Part shown: positions 46,758 to 56,093 of the stretch, piece after piece | Position numbering within the stretch: the stretch's first letter is position 1 | Layout of the letters: every line of letters starts with the position of its first letter | Assembly (NCBI RefSeq): GCF_038096165.1 | Contig: NZ_CP151076.1 | Coordinates: 5,267,501 to 5,331,500 of the forward strand | DNA: 64,000 nucleotides | Direction: 5' to 3' | Source of the DNA: Pseudomonas sp. G.S.17 | GTDB taxonomy: Bacteria; Pseudomonadota; Gammaproteobacteria; Pseudomonadales; Pseudomonadaceae | Notes under the pieces: model-generated | Database searches by the model: none | Seen by the model: the letters and a program-made list of their open reading frames with translations, nothing else | Told to the model about the DNA's origin: nothing | Translations under genes and position numbers: made by a program

Positions 46758-47743
46758 AGCGCGTTGGCTCCCACGGCGGCATCGCTCAGGGCGCGAATGA
46801 TCGCCCGACGCGCCAGCTTGATTTTGAAGGCGTTGTGCTCCAGTGGCTGGGCGTCCTTGAGCAGCGCATCCGCCGCCACTGCGAAGTGCTCACGAGACAC
46901 CGGTTTGCCGATCAGCGATTGCTCGACGGCCTTGTCGCGCCAAGGTTTGTGCGCAACGCCGCCAAGGGTCAGGCGCACGTCGCGAATGATTCCACCGTCC
47001 AGCTCCAGCGCAGCAGCGACGGACACCAGGGCGAACGCATAAGACGCACGATCCCGGATTTTCAGGTAATTGTGGTTGGCGCTGAAACCGGCTGGCGGCA
47101 GCTCAACAGCAGTGATCAGTTCGTCATCAGCCAGCTGATTGTCACGTTCAGGCGAATTGCCCGGCAGTCGGTGGAAGTCGGCGAATTCGATTGTGCGAAC
47201 GCCTGCCCGACCTTCTACGTGGAGGACTGCATCCAGCGCGGACAGGGCGATGCACATGTCCGAAGGATGAGTCGCGACGCATTCGTCGCTGGCACCCAGA
47301 ATCGCGTGAATCCGGTTCAGGCCCGTCCGCGCTGGACAGCCGCTGCCCGGTTCTCGTTTGTTGCAGGGCACGCCGGCGTCGTAGAAGTAATAGCAGCGGG
47401 TGCGCTGCAACAGATTGCCGCCAGTACTGGCCATGTTGCGCAACTGCGGCGAAGCGCCTGCCAGGACCGCTTTGGACAACAGCGGATACTGCTTTTCGAT
47501 GATCGGGTTCCAGGCCAGATCGGCATTGCTCACCAATGCACCAATCAACACGCCGCCATTGGGGGTCGGGGTGATGCTCTTGAGTGGCAAGCCGGTAATA
47601 TCGATCAGGTGCTCAGGCCGGGTGATGTTTTCTTTCATCAGGTCGAGCAGGTTGGTGCCGCCCGCGATAAATCGCGTTGCCGCACCGCTCAGGTGGACGG
47701 CGTCGCTGACGGTCGCGGGCTTGCTATAAGTGAAGGGATTCAT
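46754..47743 (-). CDS. paoB: FAD-binding subunit of the same dehydrogenase (PaoB-like)
   Basis: A 329-residue FAD subunit with a molybdopterin-dehydrogenase FAD domain (FIAGGTNLLDLM near 28, ASTGGNLLQRTRC near 108) and a C-terminal CO_deh_flav_C domain. Between them is a cysteine-rich insert (CYYFYD, PCNKR, GCPARTG and later a Cys). This insert resembles the E. coli PaoB segment that holds an extra [4Fe-4S] cluster. ATGA overlaps occur at both ends, to paoA and paoC, showing tight coupling. Confidence 0.88.
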   Translation of the reverse strand: MNPFTYSKPATVSDAVHLSGAATRFIAGGTNLLDLMKENITRPEHLIDITGLPLKSITPTPNGGVLIGALVSNADLAWNPIIEKQYPLLSKAVLAGASPQLRNMASTGGNLLQRTRCYYFYDAGVPCNKREPGSGCPARTGLNRIHAILGASDECVATHPSDMCIALSALDAVLHVEGRAGVRTIEFADFHRLPGNSPERDNQLADDELITAVELPPAGFSANHNYLKIRDRASYAFALVSVAAALELDGGIIRDVRLTLGGVAHKPWRDKAVEQSLIGKPVSREHFAVAADALLKDAQPLEHNAFKIKLARRAIIRALSDAAVGANAL

Positions 47744-48261
47744 TGGCCGCTCCTTGCGCGTTGCGCTTCGCGCATTTCGGGCAGCACGTCTTCAACTGCG
47801 GCGAGGATATTGCTGTACGCCCCACAACGGCACAGGTTGCCGCTCATCATTTCCTGGATTTCGGCGCGGCTGTTGGCGCGTCCTTCATTGGCCAGGCCAA
47901 CCGCCGAGCAAATCTGCCCTGGCGTGCAATAGCCACACTGAAACGCGTCGTGCTTGACGAAGGCCTGCTGCAGCGGATGCAGCTGCTCGCCATCGGCCAG
48001 TCCTTCGATGGTGGTCAGTTCCGCGCCATCGCACATGATCGCCAGAGTCAGGCAGGCATTGATGCGTTTGCCGTCGCGCAGCACGGTACATGCACCGCAC
48101 TGGCCGTGATCACAGCCTTTCTTGCTACCGGTCAGGTCAAGCCGGTCGCGAAGCAGATCCAGCAATGTCGTCCACGGCTGCACATCGAGCTGCCGGGTTT
48201 GGCCGTTGAGGGTCAGGCTTATCGCGTGGCCGGCGAAATCCTTGGGGGTCGTTGCAGTCAT
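47740..48261 (-). CDS. paoA: [2Fe-2S] subunit of the same dehydrogenase (PaoA-like)
   Basis: A 173-residue iron-sulfur subunit. The first cluster site is the plant-ferredoxin-type GCDHGQCGACTV with a later Cys (NACLTLA). The second is QCGYCTPGQ and LCRCGAY in the C-terminal half. It transfers electrons from the Mo site toward FAD. The start at 48261 (MTATTPKDFAGH) has no twin-arginine signal, unlike E. coli PaoA. It is first in the operon paoA-paoB-paoC. No paoD-like maturation gene is seen nearby. Confidence 0.9.
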   Translation of the reverse strand: MTATTPKDFAGHAISLTLNGQTRQLDVQPWTTLLDLLRDRLDLTGSKKGCDHGQCGACTVLRDGKRINACLTLAIMCDGAELTTIEGLADGEQLHPLQQAFVKHDAFQCGYCTPGQICSAVGLANEGRANSRAEIQEMMSGNLCRCGAYSNILAAVEDVLPEMREAQRARSGQ

Positions 48262-48401
48262 GAGAACCTCACGGTAGGTACTTTTTAGCGCAGTTATTCT
48301 GCGTCTTAAGGGGTACGACTTCGTGGGGTTGGCAACGTTCAGGGTTTGTTGACGGGCGTCGATAGGGGGCTGAAAAGCGGGTCAAGGGCGGATACAAACG
48401 G

Positions 48402-48503
48402 GTAGGAGGGGACTTGTCCCCGAAGGCAATGGGACGGACAACGAGACAAGTCTGGAAAATCACACGCCTCAGAGTACGCTTTCGGGGACAAGTCCCCTCC
48501 TAC
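48402..48503. repeat. REPIN, GGGGACTTGTCCCC family
   Basis: GTAGGAGGGGACTTGTCCCC... and ...GGGGACAAGTCCCCTCCTAC are inverted units of the fourth REP family, between divergently placed paoA promoter DNA and the DJ-1-like gene. Confidence 0.85.
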
Positions 48504-48514
48504 CTGATCCAGCG

Positions 48515-49063
48515 TCAGGCGATGGTGTTCAAAACCGCTGAGCGCCGCACCTTGCCGCACAGCTGCTCGACCAGCATCAAGGCGAATTCCAGGGCGGCGA
48601 CTGAGCCTTTTGCCGTGATGCAATTGCCGTCCACCACCACCGGTTGATCAACAAATGAACAGCCGGAGAGCTGATCACTGACCGCTTCGCTACAGGTCAT
48701 GCGGCGCTGCTTGAGCACGCCATAGGCCTGAAGCGCCAGCGCCGGGGATTCATCCATTGCGGCGTAGAACAGGCCAGCGGCGGCTTGCTCGCGCACCCGT
48801 TGCGCCAACGGCTGATGTTCGGCCAGATGCCGGGCGCCGGGCGAGCCACCGGGCAGCACGATCAAATCGAAGGTCTGCGCCAGCACATCCACCAGCATGG
48901 TGTCGGCTGTCAAACGAGTGCCCCGCACGCAAGTCAGCATGCGCCGCGCTTCGATGCTGGCCACTACCACGTCGATATCAGCGCGCCGCAGCACGTCGAT
49001 CAAAGTCACGCTTTGCAGATCGTCGATGCCATCTGCCACCGCAATCAAGGCTCTTTTACTCAC
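48515..49063 (-). CDS. DJ-1/PfpI-fold protein lacking the catalytic cysteine
   Basis: A 182-residue protein aligned along its whole length with DJ-1/YajL (SKRALIAVADGIDDLQSV at the start, LIVLPGGSPGARHLAE near 70, LEFALMLVEQL near 160). The nucleophile position after the AA element reads AMDESPA, with Asp where DJ-1 has Cys106, and the DJ-1 Glu18 position is Gln (DDLQ). Without these residues glyoxalase or deglycase activity is unlikely. A binding or chaperone role, or a different chemistry using the Asp, is possible. It is divergent from the purine permease gene. Confidence 0.85.
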   Translation of the reverse strand: MSKRALIAVADGIDDLQSVTLIDVLRRADIDVVVASIEARRMLTCVRGTRLTADTMLVDVLAQTFDLIVLPGGSPGARHLAEHQPLAQRVREQAAAGLFYAAMDESPALALQAYGVLKQRRMTCSEAVSDQLSGCSFVDQPVVVDGNCITAKGSVAALEFALMLVEQLCGKVRRSAVLNTIA

Positions 49064-49268
49064 AGGCGACTCCTCGACAAGGTTTACGGCAAGCTTAGCC
49101 AGAATTTATGAACAACCGCCGATGATCGGTGAGCAGTCATATGAACACGCTACTGGTATGATGCGCGGCTTTTTCGACCCACAGAAAATGTCCCGGCTGC
49201 CGAGCAGTCTGTGCTTTGCTGTTTTAGTCGATTCATTTACGACGCAGGCGCGTCACGGGGAGCCAGAC

Positions 49269-50564
49269 ATGCTGGAACGGCTGTTTCAACTCAAGGCACA
49301 CAACACCAACGTGCGCACCGAGATTCTCGCGGGCATCACGACCTTTCTGGCCATGGCCTACATCCTGTTCGTCAACCCGAGCATCCTCGGCGAAACCGGC
49401 ATGGACAAGGGCGCGCTGTTCGTCGCTACCTGTCTGGCCGCCGCCATCGGTTCGGCGACCATGGGCCTGATTGCCAACTACCCGATTGCCCTGGCGCCGG
49501 GTATGGGGCTGAACGCGTTCTTCACCTATACCGTCGTGCTGCACCTGGGCCATACCTGGCAAGTAGCGCTGGGCGCGGTGTTCATTTCGGCAGTGATGTT
49601 CTTCATTTTGTCGATATTTCGCATCCGTGAATGGATCATCAACAGCATTCCGCTGCCGTTACGCTCGGCAATTGCCGCCGGTATAGGCCTGTTCCTGGCG
49701 TTGATTGCCCTGCACAACGCGGGCATCGTGGTCAGCAATCCGGCAACCATGGTTGGCATGGGCGACCTGAAACAACCGGCGCCGGTGCTGGCGACGCTGG
49801 GCTTCTTCCTGATTGTCGCCCTGGAAAGACTCCAGGTACGCGGCGCGGTACTGATCGGCATTCTCGCGGTGACCATCGCCTCGATCGTCCTGGGCTTCAC
49901 GCCGTTTGGCGGGGTGATGTCGATGCCGCCTTCGCTAGCCCCGACCTTCCTGCAACTGGACATCAGGGGCGCGCTGGACATTGGTCTGATCAGCGTGATC
50001 TTCGCCTTCCTGTTCGTCGATCTGTTCGACAACTCCGGCACGTTGATCGGCGTCGCCAAACGCGCCGGTTTGATGGACAAGAACGGCCACATGCCGAAAA
50101 TGGGCCGCGCGCTGATCGCCGACAGTACCGCAGCCATGGCCGGTTCGCTGCTGGGCACCTCGACCACCACCAGTTACATCGAGTCCGCAGCCGGCGTCAG
50201 CGCTGGTGGGCGCACCGGTTTGACTGCGATTGTCGTAGCGATTCTGTTCCTGCTGGCGTTGTTCTTCGCGCCGCTGGCCAGCAGCGTTCCAGCCTTCGCC
50301 ACGGCCCCTGCCCTGCTGTTCGTGGCCGTGCTGATGACTTCCGGTCTGGCTGAAATCGACTGGGATGACATCACCGTCGCCGCGCCCGTGGTCATCACCG
50401 CGCTGGCCATGCCTTTCACCTATTCCATTGCCAACGGCATCGCCTTTGGTTTTATTTCCTGGACAGCGATCAAACTGTTGTCGGGCCGCTGGCGCGAGCT
50501 GAATTCTGCGCTGGTGATCCTGTCGATTCTGTTCGTGATCAAGTTGGGTTGGTTCCCTGCATGA
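49269..50564 (+). CDS. NCS2-family purine permease
   Basis: A 431-residue inner-membrane transporter of the AzgA/GhxP branch (COG2252) with about 12-14 helices. Characteristic blocks are [20 protein letters not shown] at the start, [11 protein letters not shown] near 85, [16 protein letters not shown] near 255, and [22 protein letters not shown] (in part) near 295. These proteins import adenine, guanine or hypoxanthine with protons. I start it at the ATG 49269 ([12 protein letters not shown]) with GGGGA upstream; the much longer open frame from 48897 is non-coding extension. It lies 11 bp before trmA, matching PA4719-PA4720. Confidence 0.92.
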   Translation: MLERLFQLKAHNTNVRTEILAGITTFLAMAYILFVNPSILGETGMDKGALFVATCLAAAIGSATMGLIANYPIALAPGMGLNAFFTYTVVLHLGHTWQVALGAVFISAVMFFILSIFRIREWIINSIPLPLRSAIAAGIGLFLALIALHNAGIVVSNPATMVGMGDLKQPAPVLATLGFFLIVALERLQVRGAVLIGILAVTIASIVLGFTPFGGVMSMPPSLAPTFLQLDIRGALDIGLISVIFAFLFVDLFDNSGTLIGVAKRAGLMDKNGHMPKMGRALIADSTAAMAGSLLGTSTTTSYIESAAGVSAGGRTGLTAIVVAILFLLALFFAPLASSVPAFATAPALLFVAVLMTSGLAEIDWDDITVAAPVVITALAMPFTYSIANGIAFGFISWTAIKLLSGRWRELNSALVILSILFVIKLGWFPA

Positions 50565-50574
50565 GTCTTCTTCA

Positions 50575-51660
50575 ATGAGCGTTCCATTCGATCCTGCCAG
50601 CTACGACCGTCAGCTCGCAGAGAAAGCCATGCGCCTGCGTGAGTTGCTGGCGCCGTTCGACGCACCCGAGCCGCAGGTGTTTGACTCGCCGCGCGAGCAT
50701 TACCGGCTGCGCGCCGAATTCCGTCTGTGGCGCGAGGACCAGAAGCGTCACTACGCGATGTTCGCTCCCGGCGACAACCGCACGCCGATCCTGCTGCAAG
50801 GTTTGCCCATCGCCAGCGCGCGCATCAATGCCCTGATGCCGGTGTTGCGCGACCGCTGGGAAGCCAGCGGCGTGCTGAGCCACAAGCTGTTTCAGGTGGA
50901 TTTCCTGACCACGCTGGCCGGCGACGCGATGATCACCCTGTGTTATCACCGCCCGCTGGACGAAGAGTGGACCGCCGCCGCCGAAAAACTCGCCGCCGAA
51001 CTGGACGTCAGCCTGATCGGACGTTCCAAGGGCCAGCGTCTGGTAATCGGCCGCGACTACGTGACCGAGGAACTGGACGTCGCCGGACGCACCTTCAGTT
51101 ATCGCCAGCCGGAAGGCGCGTTCACTCAGCCCAACGGCACGGTGAACCAGAAGATGCTCACCTGGGCCTACGACGCCCTGGGCACGCGGGATGACGATTT
51201 GCTGGAGTTGTATTGCGGCAACGGCAACTTCACCCTGCCATTGGCAACGCGAGTGCGCAAAGTACTGGCCACCGAAATCAGCAAGACTTCGGTGAATGCG
51301 GCGTTGGCCAATCTGGCGGACAACGCGGTGGATAACGTCACGCTGGTGCGTCTTTCAGCCGAAGAGCTGACCCAGGCGTTGAATGAAGTGCGACCGTTCC
51401 GTCGCCTGCATGGCGTGGATTTGAAGAGCTACGAGTTCGGCAGCGTCTTCGTCGACCCGCCGCGCGCCGGTATGGACCCGGACACCTGCGAGCTGACCCG
51501 GCGCTTCGAGCGCATCCTTTATATCTCCTGCAACCCGGAAACCCTGGCTGCCAACATCGCGCAACTGCACGACACCCATCGCGTCGAGCGCTGCGCGCTG
51601 TTTGACCAGTTTCCGTATACCCATCACATGGAGTCGGGGGTTTTGCTGGTAAGGCGCTGA
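50575..51660 (+). CDS. trmA: tRNA (uracil-5-)-methyltransferase
   Basis: Makes ribothymidine at position 54 of tRNAs, using SAM. The 361 residues contain [10 protein letters not shown] near 178, the SAM site [16 protein letters not shown] near 208, DPPRAGMD near 297, and the catalytic cysteine in [12 protein letters not shown] near 322. This length and the lack of an iron-sulfur cluster motif separate it from RlmD. It lies 11 bp downstream of the permease gene, probably in one transcript. Confidence 0.96.
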   Translation: MSVPFDPASYDRQLAEKAMRLRELLAPFDAPEPQVFDSPREHYRLRAEFRLWREDQKRHYAMFAPGDNRTPILLQGLPIASARINALMPVLRDRWEASGVLSHKLFQVDFLTTLAGDAMITLCYHRPLDEEWTAAAEKLAAELDVSLIGRSKGQRLVIGRDYVTEELDVAGRTFSYRQPEGAFTQPNGTVNQKMLTWAYDALGTRDDDLLELYCGNGNFTLPLATRVRKVLATEISKTSVNAALANLADNAVDNVTLVRLSAEELTQALNEVRPFRRLHGVDLKSYEFGSVFVDPPRAGMDPDTCELTRRFERILYISCNPETLAANIAQLHDTHRVERCALFDQFPYTHHMESGVLLVRR

Positions 51661-51870
51661 TGACGGCACAGTCAGCGACCCCTGAACGAGCTAGGCAAGC
51701 CAGGCTGTACAACGCGGAATAATGGCGAACTAATACCCACCGAAACATCTCTATCTATCCGTCGAAGATTCGTCGCTTTACGTCATCCATTTCGCCAGCC
51801 TGAATAATCAGACTGGCGCATACCCGACCTAGCAGCGAAACTCCATAAAGGATCAGTAGAGGATTGCCCC

Positions 51871-52755
51871 ATGCTATGGAAAAAAGGTCGCCGCAGCGAC
51901 AACGTGGTAGATGCGCGAGACAGCGGTAGCGGCGGCGGTGGAATGCGCTTGGGCGGCAAGGGATTGGGCATCGGTGGCATCGTCATCATTGTCGCTATCG
52001 GTCTGTTGACCGGTCAGGACCCGATGCAGATTCTCGGGCAGATCACCGGCCAGCTAAGCGAACAACCGGCGGCAGTCAGCCCGCAAACAACCCAGGCGCC
52101 ACCCGCCAACGATCAGCAGGCTGAGTTCGTCCGTTCAATTCTGGGCGATACCGAAGACACCTGGCGTGCAGTCTTCCAGCTTAACGGCCGCCAATACCAG
52201 GATCCGAAGCTGGTGCTGTTTCGCGGCCAGGTTCAGTCGGCGTGCGGTTTTGCGTCGTCGGCCAGCGGCCCGTTCTACTGCCCGGCAGACCGCCAGGTCT
52301 ATCTGGACATGGACTTCTTCCGGGAAATGTCACAGCGCTTCAAGGCCGCAGGAGATTTCGCCCAGGCCTATGTGATTGCTCACGAAGTAGGCCATCATGT
52401 GCAGACGTTACTGGGTGTTTCAGATAAGGTTCAGGCAGCCCGTCAACGGGGCCAGAAAATGGAAGGCACCAATGGGTTGCTGGTACGCCAGGAACTTCAG
52501 GCCGACTGTCTGGCAGGTGTCTGGGCTTTCAATGCGCAAAAGCGTTTGAACTGGCTCGAACCCGGAGATATTGAAGAAGCGCTGAACGCGGCCAACGCCA
52601 TTGGCGATGACCGTTTGCAGCAGCAAAGCCAGGGCCGCGTAGTACCCGATTCGTTCACGCACGGGACCTCCGCTCAACGGGTTCGCTGGTTCAAGACCGG
52701 CTTCGCCCAAGGCCAAATCAATCAGTGCGACACGTTCGCAGCAAAGAGCCTCTGA
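51871..52755 (+). CDS. YpfJ-family zinc metallopeptidase
   Basis: A 294-residue protein of the neutral zinc metallopeptidase family (COG2321, YpfJ). A basic N-terminus and a single transmembrane helix (about 32-48, GIGGIVIIVAIGLLTG) anchor it. A linker rich in Q, P and A follows. The catalytic domain from about 85 carries CGFASSASGPFYCPADRQVYLDMDFF (in part) and the zinc motif HEVGHH near 172. Its active site is expected on the periplasmic side. Its substrates are unknown. The next gene starts 5 bp after its stop. Confidence 0.9.
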   Translation: MLWKKGRRSDNVVDARDSGSGGGGMRLGGKGLGIGGIVIIVAIGLLTGQDPMQILGQITGQLSEQPAAVSPQTTQAPPANDQQAEFVRSILGDTEDTWRAVFQLNGRQYQDPKLVLFRGQVQSACGFASSASGPFYCPADRQVYLDMDFFREMSQRFKAAGDFAQAYVIAHEVGHHVQTLLGVSDKVQAARQRGQKMEGTNGLLVRQELQADCLAGVWAFNAQKRLNWLEPGDIEEALNAANAIGDDRLQQQSQGRVVPDSFTHGTSAQRVRWFKTGFAQGQINQCDTFAAKSL

Positions 52756-52759
52756 TCAC

Positions 52760-53746
52760 ATGATAAAACCGCTTCTGGTCCTGTCGTTAAGCGCCCTTCT
52801 GAGTTTTGCAGCTCATGCCGAGGATCAGGCGGTCAAATCAATCAGTCCGAATCGACTGACCATTAATGGCGTGCAGGCAACGCTCGGTTTGAGCCAGCAA
52901 TGGAACAGGCCCAAGCCGCAGATCGAGCGTGCGGTGATTGTTCTGCACGGCCGCTTGCGTAATGCGCAGACCTACTTGCGCAGCATCGAGCGTGCCGCCA
53001 ACCAGTCCAAGGAACGCAGCAAGACGCTGTTGATAGCGCCGCAATTTCTCAATGAGAAGGATGTCGTCGCCCACCACCTTGCGGACAACATCCTACGCTG
53101 GCACGGCAATGACTGGATGGCCGGCGACACCGCCATCGGGCCCAAGCCGGTCAGCTCGTTCATCGTCATCGACCATATCCTGCGCCGCCTCAGCGACAGC
53201 AAGTTGTACCCGAACCTGAAGGAAATCGTGATTGCCGGTCACTCCGGCGGCGCGCAGGTGGTGCAACGCTACGTGATGCTCGGCGGCAAGGAAGACGTGC
53301 TGCTCAGGAAAGAAGGCATCAAGCTGCGTTATGTGATCGCCAACCCGTCCAGCTACGCGTATTTCGATGCCGAGCGGCCGTTGCCGGTAACAGCGGCGCA
53401 GTGCCCTGGCTTTGATGACTGGAAGTACGGTTTGAAACACATGCCGACCTATGCCGGCAAAGTGAACCCGGCTGAAATCGAGCAGGGTTACGTCAAACGC
53501 GACGTCACTTACCTGCTGGGTGAACTCGACACCAACCCCAACCATCCCGCGCTGGACAAGACCTGCGGCGCCGAAGCCCAGGGCGCATTCCGCCTGGCGC
53601 GCGGCCAGAACTACTTCAACTACCTGACCAAGCGCCATCCGGAAGGCCTGAACCAGCGTTTGATCATCGTGCCAAATGTGGGTCATAACGGCGACGGTAT
53701 GTTCACCTCGCCGGAAGGCCAGGCGGTGTTGTTCAAGCCGCTTTGA
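52760..53746 (+). CDS. Exported alpha/beta hydrolase
   Basis: A 328-residue protein with a signal peptide (MIKPLLVLSLSALLSFAAHA). The alpha/beta-hydrolase features are VIVLHGRLRN near 60, the nucleophile elbow GHSGGAQ near 157, and a C-terminal NVGHNGDGMF with a likely catalytic His. It should be periplasmic. It resembles conserved Pseudomonas proteins of unknown substrate. It lies 5 bp after the metallopeptidase gene, so they are probably co-transcribed, but no functional link is evident. Confidence 0.82.
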   Translation: MIKPLLVLSLSALLSFAAHAEDQAVKSISPNRLTINGVQATLGLSQQWNRPKPQIERAVIVLHGRLRNAQTYLRSIERAANQSKERSKTLLIAPQFLNEKDVVAHHLADNILRWHGNDWMAGDTAIGPKPVSSFIVIDHILRRLSDSKLYPNLKEIVIAGHSGGAQVVQRYVMLGGKEDVLLRKEGIKLRYVIANPSSYAYFDAERPLPVTAAQCPGFDDWKYGLKHMPTYAGKVNPAEIEQGYVKRDVTYLLGELDTNPNHPALDKTCGAEAQGAFRLARGQNYFNYLTKRHPEGLNQRLIIVPNVGHNGDGMFTSPEGQAVLFKPL

Positions 53747-53754
53747 CTTTACCC

Positions 53755-53838
53755 GTTGGAGCGAGGCTTGCCCGCGAATCGGAATTTCAATCGACGTATA
53801 TATGTCGCCTGAAACGGCCCCTTCGCGGGTAAGCCTCC
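53755..53838. repeat. REPIN, GTTGGAGCGAGG family, right unit diverged
   Basis: The left unit GTTGGAGCGAGGCTTGCCCG is intact. The right unit (TTCGCGGGTAAGCCTCCAGC) has lost part of the palindrome. Confidence 0.75.
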
Positions 53839-53852
53839 AGCAGGGGTAGTTG

Positions 53853-54443
53853 TCAGGCCAGCAACCCGTGCAATTCCACGCAATCCTGCGCGTGCCAATC
53901 GGCCAGTTCCGGCCATGGGTTTTCCGGCAGATTGACCAGAATCGTGCGGGTTCCGGCAGCACGGCCGCAGTCCAGATCAAAGCGATAATCGCCGACCATG
54001 ACCATCTGCGACGGCTCGACCTGCCAGGCCCGCGCCAGATGCAGCAGGCCGGCTGGGTCAGGTTTATGCGCGGCTTCGTCGCGGCCAAGGATATCTTCCA
54101 GGGCAAAACAATCCGCCAGCCCGATGGCTTCAAGGGTCACATGCGCCAGCTCCCGCGCGTTGCGGGTCAGGATGCCGAGCCGATAACCACGCCCGGCCAG
54201 ATCTCGTACCAATTCCACCGCGCCCGGCGCCGCTTGCGAACCCAAGGCCAGTTCACGCTCATGTTCCAGCAACCAGGCGTGTTTGGCCGCAGCCACATCG
54301 GCGGGCAATGCCGCCAGATGACCGAGAATGTCGTGATCCTGCGGGATATCCAGCGCGCGTTTGATCGCCGGAAAATCATGCACGGCGATGGTCAGGGTGC
54401 CGTCCATGTCGAACACCCAGTGGTGAATTCCGTTCAGGTTCAT
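53853..54443 (-). CDS. HAD-superfamily phosphatase (subfamily IA)
   Basis: A 196-residue hydrolase. Motif I is FDMDGTLT near residue 11 (the first Asp is the nucleophile), motif II is LTRNA near 94, and motif III/IV is KPDPAGL with VGDYRFDLDCG near 150. The small helical cap and length fit HAD-IA phosphatases such as phosphoglycolate-type enzymes; the substrate is not determined. The ATG at 54441-54443 overlaps the tesB stop (ATGA), so the two are coupled. Confidence 0.9.
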   Translation of the reverse strand: MNLNGIHHWVFDMDGTLTIAVHDFPAIKRALDIPQDHDILGHLAALPADVAAAKHAWLLEHERELALGSQAAPGAVELVRDLAGRGYRLGILTRNARELAHVTLEAIGLADCFALEDILGRDEAAHKPDPAGLLHLARAWQVEPSQMVMVGDYRFDLDCGRAAGTRTILVNLPENPWPELADWHAQDCVELHGLLA

Positions 54444-55309
54444 GCCCAATCCTTGCGATGACGAATCAGGCCTTCCTGACTGACCGAAGCCACCAGCTGA
54501 CCGGCGCGGTTGTAAACGCTGCCTCGGGAAAATCCACGGGAATTGCCGGCCCACGGGCTGTCCATCGCATACAGCAGCCAGTCATCGGCGCGCAGGTCGC
54601 CATGAAACCACAGCGAATGATCAAGACTGGCTACTTGCATGTCCTTCTGCCAGACCGTCTTGCCATGCGGCAGCAACGAAGTGGTCAGCAGATTGAAGTC
54701 CGACGCGTAGGCCATCAGATATTTATGCAGCGCGGGAACATCCGGCAACGTGCCATCGGCACGGAACCAGATGTACTTCACCGGCTCGGCAGGCTGCGGA
54801 TCGTAAGGATCGGACGCCGTCACCGGACGGAATTCGATCGGCTTGGGGCAGAGCATCTTGTCGCGCATCTGCTCGGGAATCAGGTGCGCGCGTTGCTGCA
54901 GCAATTCCAGCTCCGAAGGCAGGTTTTCCGGGCCGACCACATCGGGCATCGACGTCTGATGTTCATAGCCCTTCTCGTCGTACTGGAAGGAAGCACTGCA
55001 AGTGAAGATCGGCTGACCTTTCTGAATGGCCGTGACCCGACGCGTACTGAAACTGCCGCCATCGCGCACCCGATCCACCTGATAGACCACCGGCAAACCA
55101 GCATCGCCGGGGCGCAGGAAATAGCCGTGCAGCGAATGCACGTGGCGCTCGTCCTCTACGGTCTGGCTGGCGGCCGACAGCGACTGGCCCAACACTTGCC
55201 CACCGAACAACTGACGAAAGCCAAGGTCCTGGCTGCGGCCGCGAAACAGGTTTTCCTCAATCGGCTCCAGAGTCAGCAGCTCGACCAGATCATCCAATAC
55301 TTGGCTCAT
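54440..55309 (-). CDS. tesB: Acyl-CoA thioesterase II
   Basis: Hydrolyses medium- to long-chain acyl-CoA to free fatty acid and CoA. The 289 residues form a double hot-dog fold: FRGRSQDLGFRQLFGGQVLGQSL near 22 (in part), HSLHGYFLRPG near 59, and in the second half MAYASDFNLL near 200 with SLDHSLWFH near 228, which hold the Asp, Ser/Thr and Gln region of the active site. Length and motifs are those of TesB. It is followed by the overlapping HAD gene. Confidence 0.94.
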   Translation of the reverse strand: MSQVLDDLVELLTLEPIEENLFRGRSQDLGFRQLFGGQVLGQSLSAASQTVEDERHVHSLHGYFLRPGDAGLPVVYQVDRVRDGGSFSTRRVTAIQKGQPIFTCSASFQYDEKGYEHQTSMPDVVGPENLPSELELLQQRAHLIPEQMRDKMLCPKPIEFRPVTASDPYDPQPAEPVKYIWFRADGTLPDVPALHKYLMAYASDFNLLTTSLLPHGKTVWQKDMQVASLDHSLWFHGDLRADDWLLYAMDSPWAGNSRGFSRGSVYNRAGQLVASVSQEGLIRHRKDWA

Positions 55310-55391
55310 TCATCATTCCTCACCCAAACCTGGTCGCCCTTTGCGGCGCGACAAAGTTGAAATGATACAGAAATAAACCAGGCATTCCCGG

Positions 55392-55961
55392 TCAAGCTTG
55401 CAGGGTTTTCAGCCATTGTTGGCGATTGATCCGATACAGCACGTGGGGTGTGAGCGGATGCCCTGGCGGAAGTTTCGGGTGCTCGAAGTTCTCCGCAGGA
55501 TCGCTGTGCATGCCGATGGCCTGCATGACTTTCTGCGACGGCAGGTTGCTGACGGCGGTAAACGACACGATCTGCTCCAGCCCCAGGCGCTCGAACCCGC
55601 AGCCCAGAGCGGTCCAGGCCGCTTCACTGGCGTAACCGAAGCCCCAATGCTCGCGCGCCAGGCGCCAACCGATTTCCACCGCCGGGGTGAAGTGCGCATC
55701 GAAACCCACCACGCAAAGGCCAGTGAAGCCAATGAACTCACCGCTGTCTTTACGCTCCAGCGCCCACATTCCAAAGCCCAGCTCGGCAAAATGCCCACGC
55801 ACGCGTCCGATCAACGCCGCGCTTTCCAGACGCGTCAGCGGCGCTGGAAAGTAACGCATCACCTGCGGGTCGGCGCACATGGCGGCAAATGCCGGCAAAT
55901 CGTCATCTCGCCACTGGCGCATCAACAATCGTGCGCTCTCGAGCTTGAGTATCGGCTCCAT
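55392..55961 (-). CDS. GNAT-family N-acetyltransferase (RimJ/RimL-like)
   Basis: A 189-residue protein starting MEPILKLESARLLMRQWRDDD, the usual beginning of the Acetyltransf_3 branch. EIGWRLAREHWGFGYASEAA is the acetyl-CoA site; here GFGYAS replaces the common G-x-G-A/x-A spacing. VSFTAVSNLPSQKVMQAIGM follows. Members acetylate protein N-termini, antibiotics or small amines; the target is unknown. It is divergent from the deacetylase-like gene, 132 bp away. Confidence 0.88.
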   Translation of the reverse strand: MEPILKLESARLLMRQWRDDDLPAFAAMCADPQVMRYFPAPLTRLESAALIGRVRGHFAELGFGMWALERKDSGEFIGFTGLCVVGFDAHFTPAVEIGWRLAREHWGFGYASEAAWTALGCGFERLGLEQIVSFTAVSNLPSQKVMQAIGMHSDPAENFEHPKLPPGHPLTPHVLYRINRQQWLKTLQA

Positions 55962-56093
55962 CGTTTGCTCCTAAACAGCCTGTCTGACCCGTCGGTGGAT
56001 AGTCGGCCCGTGTTGCGCTCGATCAAACCGCAAAGCTGGGCGGATACGAGCAATGCTGGCACTATCCGGCTTCGACCTCCCAACGGACGCAAA

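Noticed and set aside
48897..49268. N-terminal extension of the purine permease by about 124 codons
   Set aside because: It overlaps the divergent DJ-1-like gene, and the permease family begins at MLERLFQ with a ribosome-binding site at 49269.
55398..56093. Long N-terminal extension of the deacetylase-like protein
   Set aside because: It is antisense to the GNAT gene; the enzyme family starts at MSLPLIYHED (56094).
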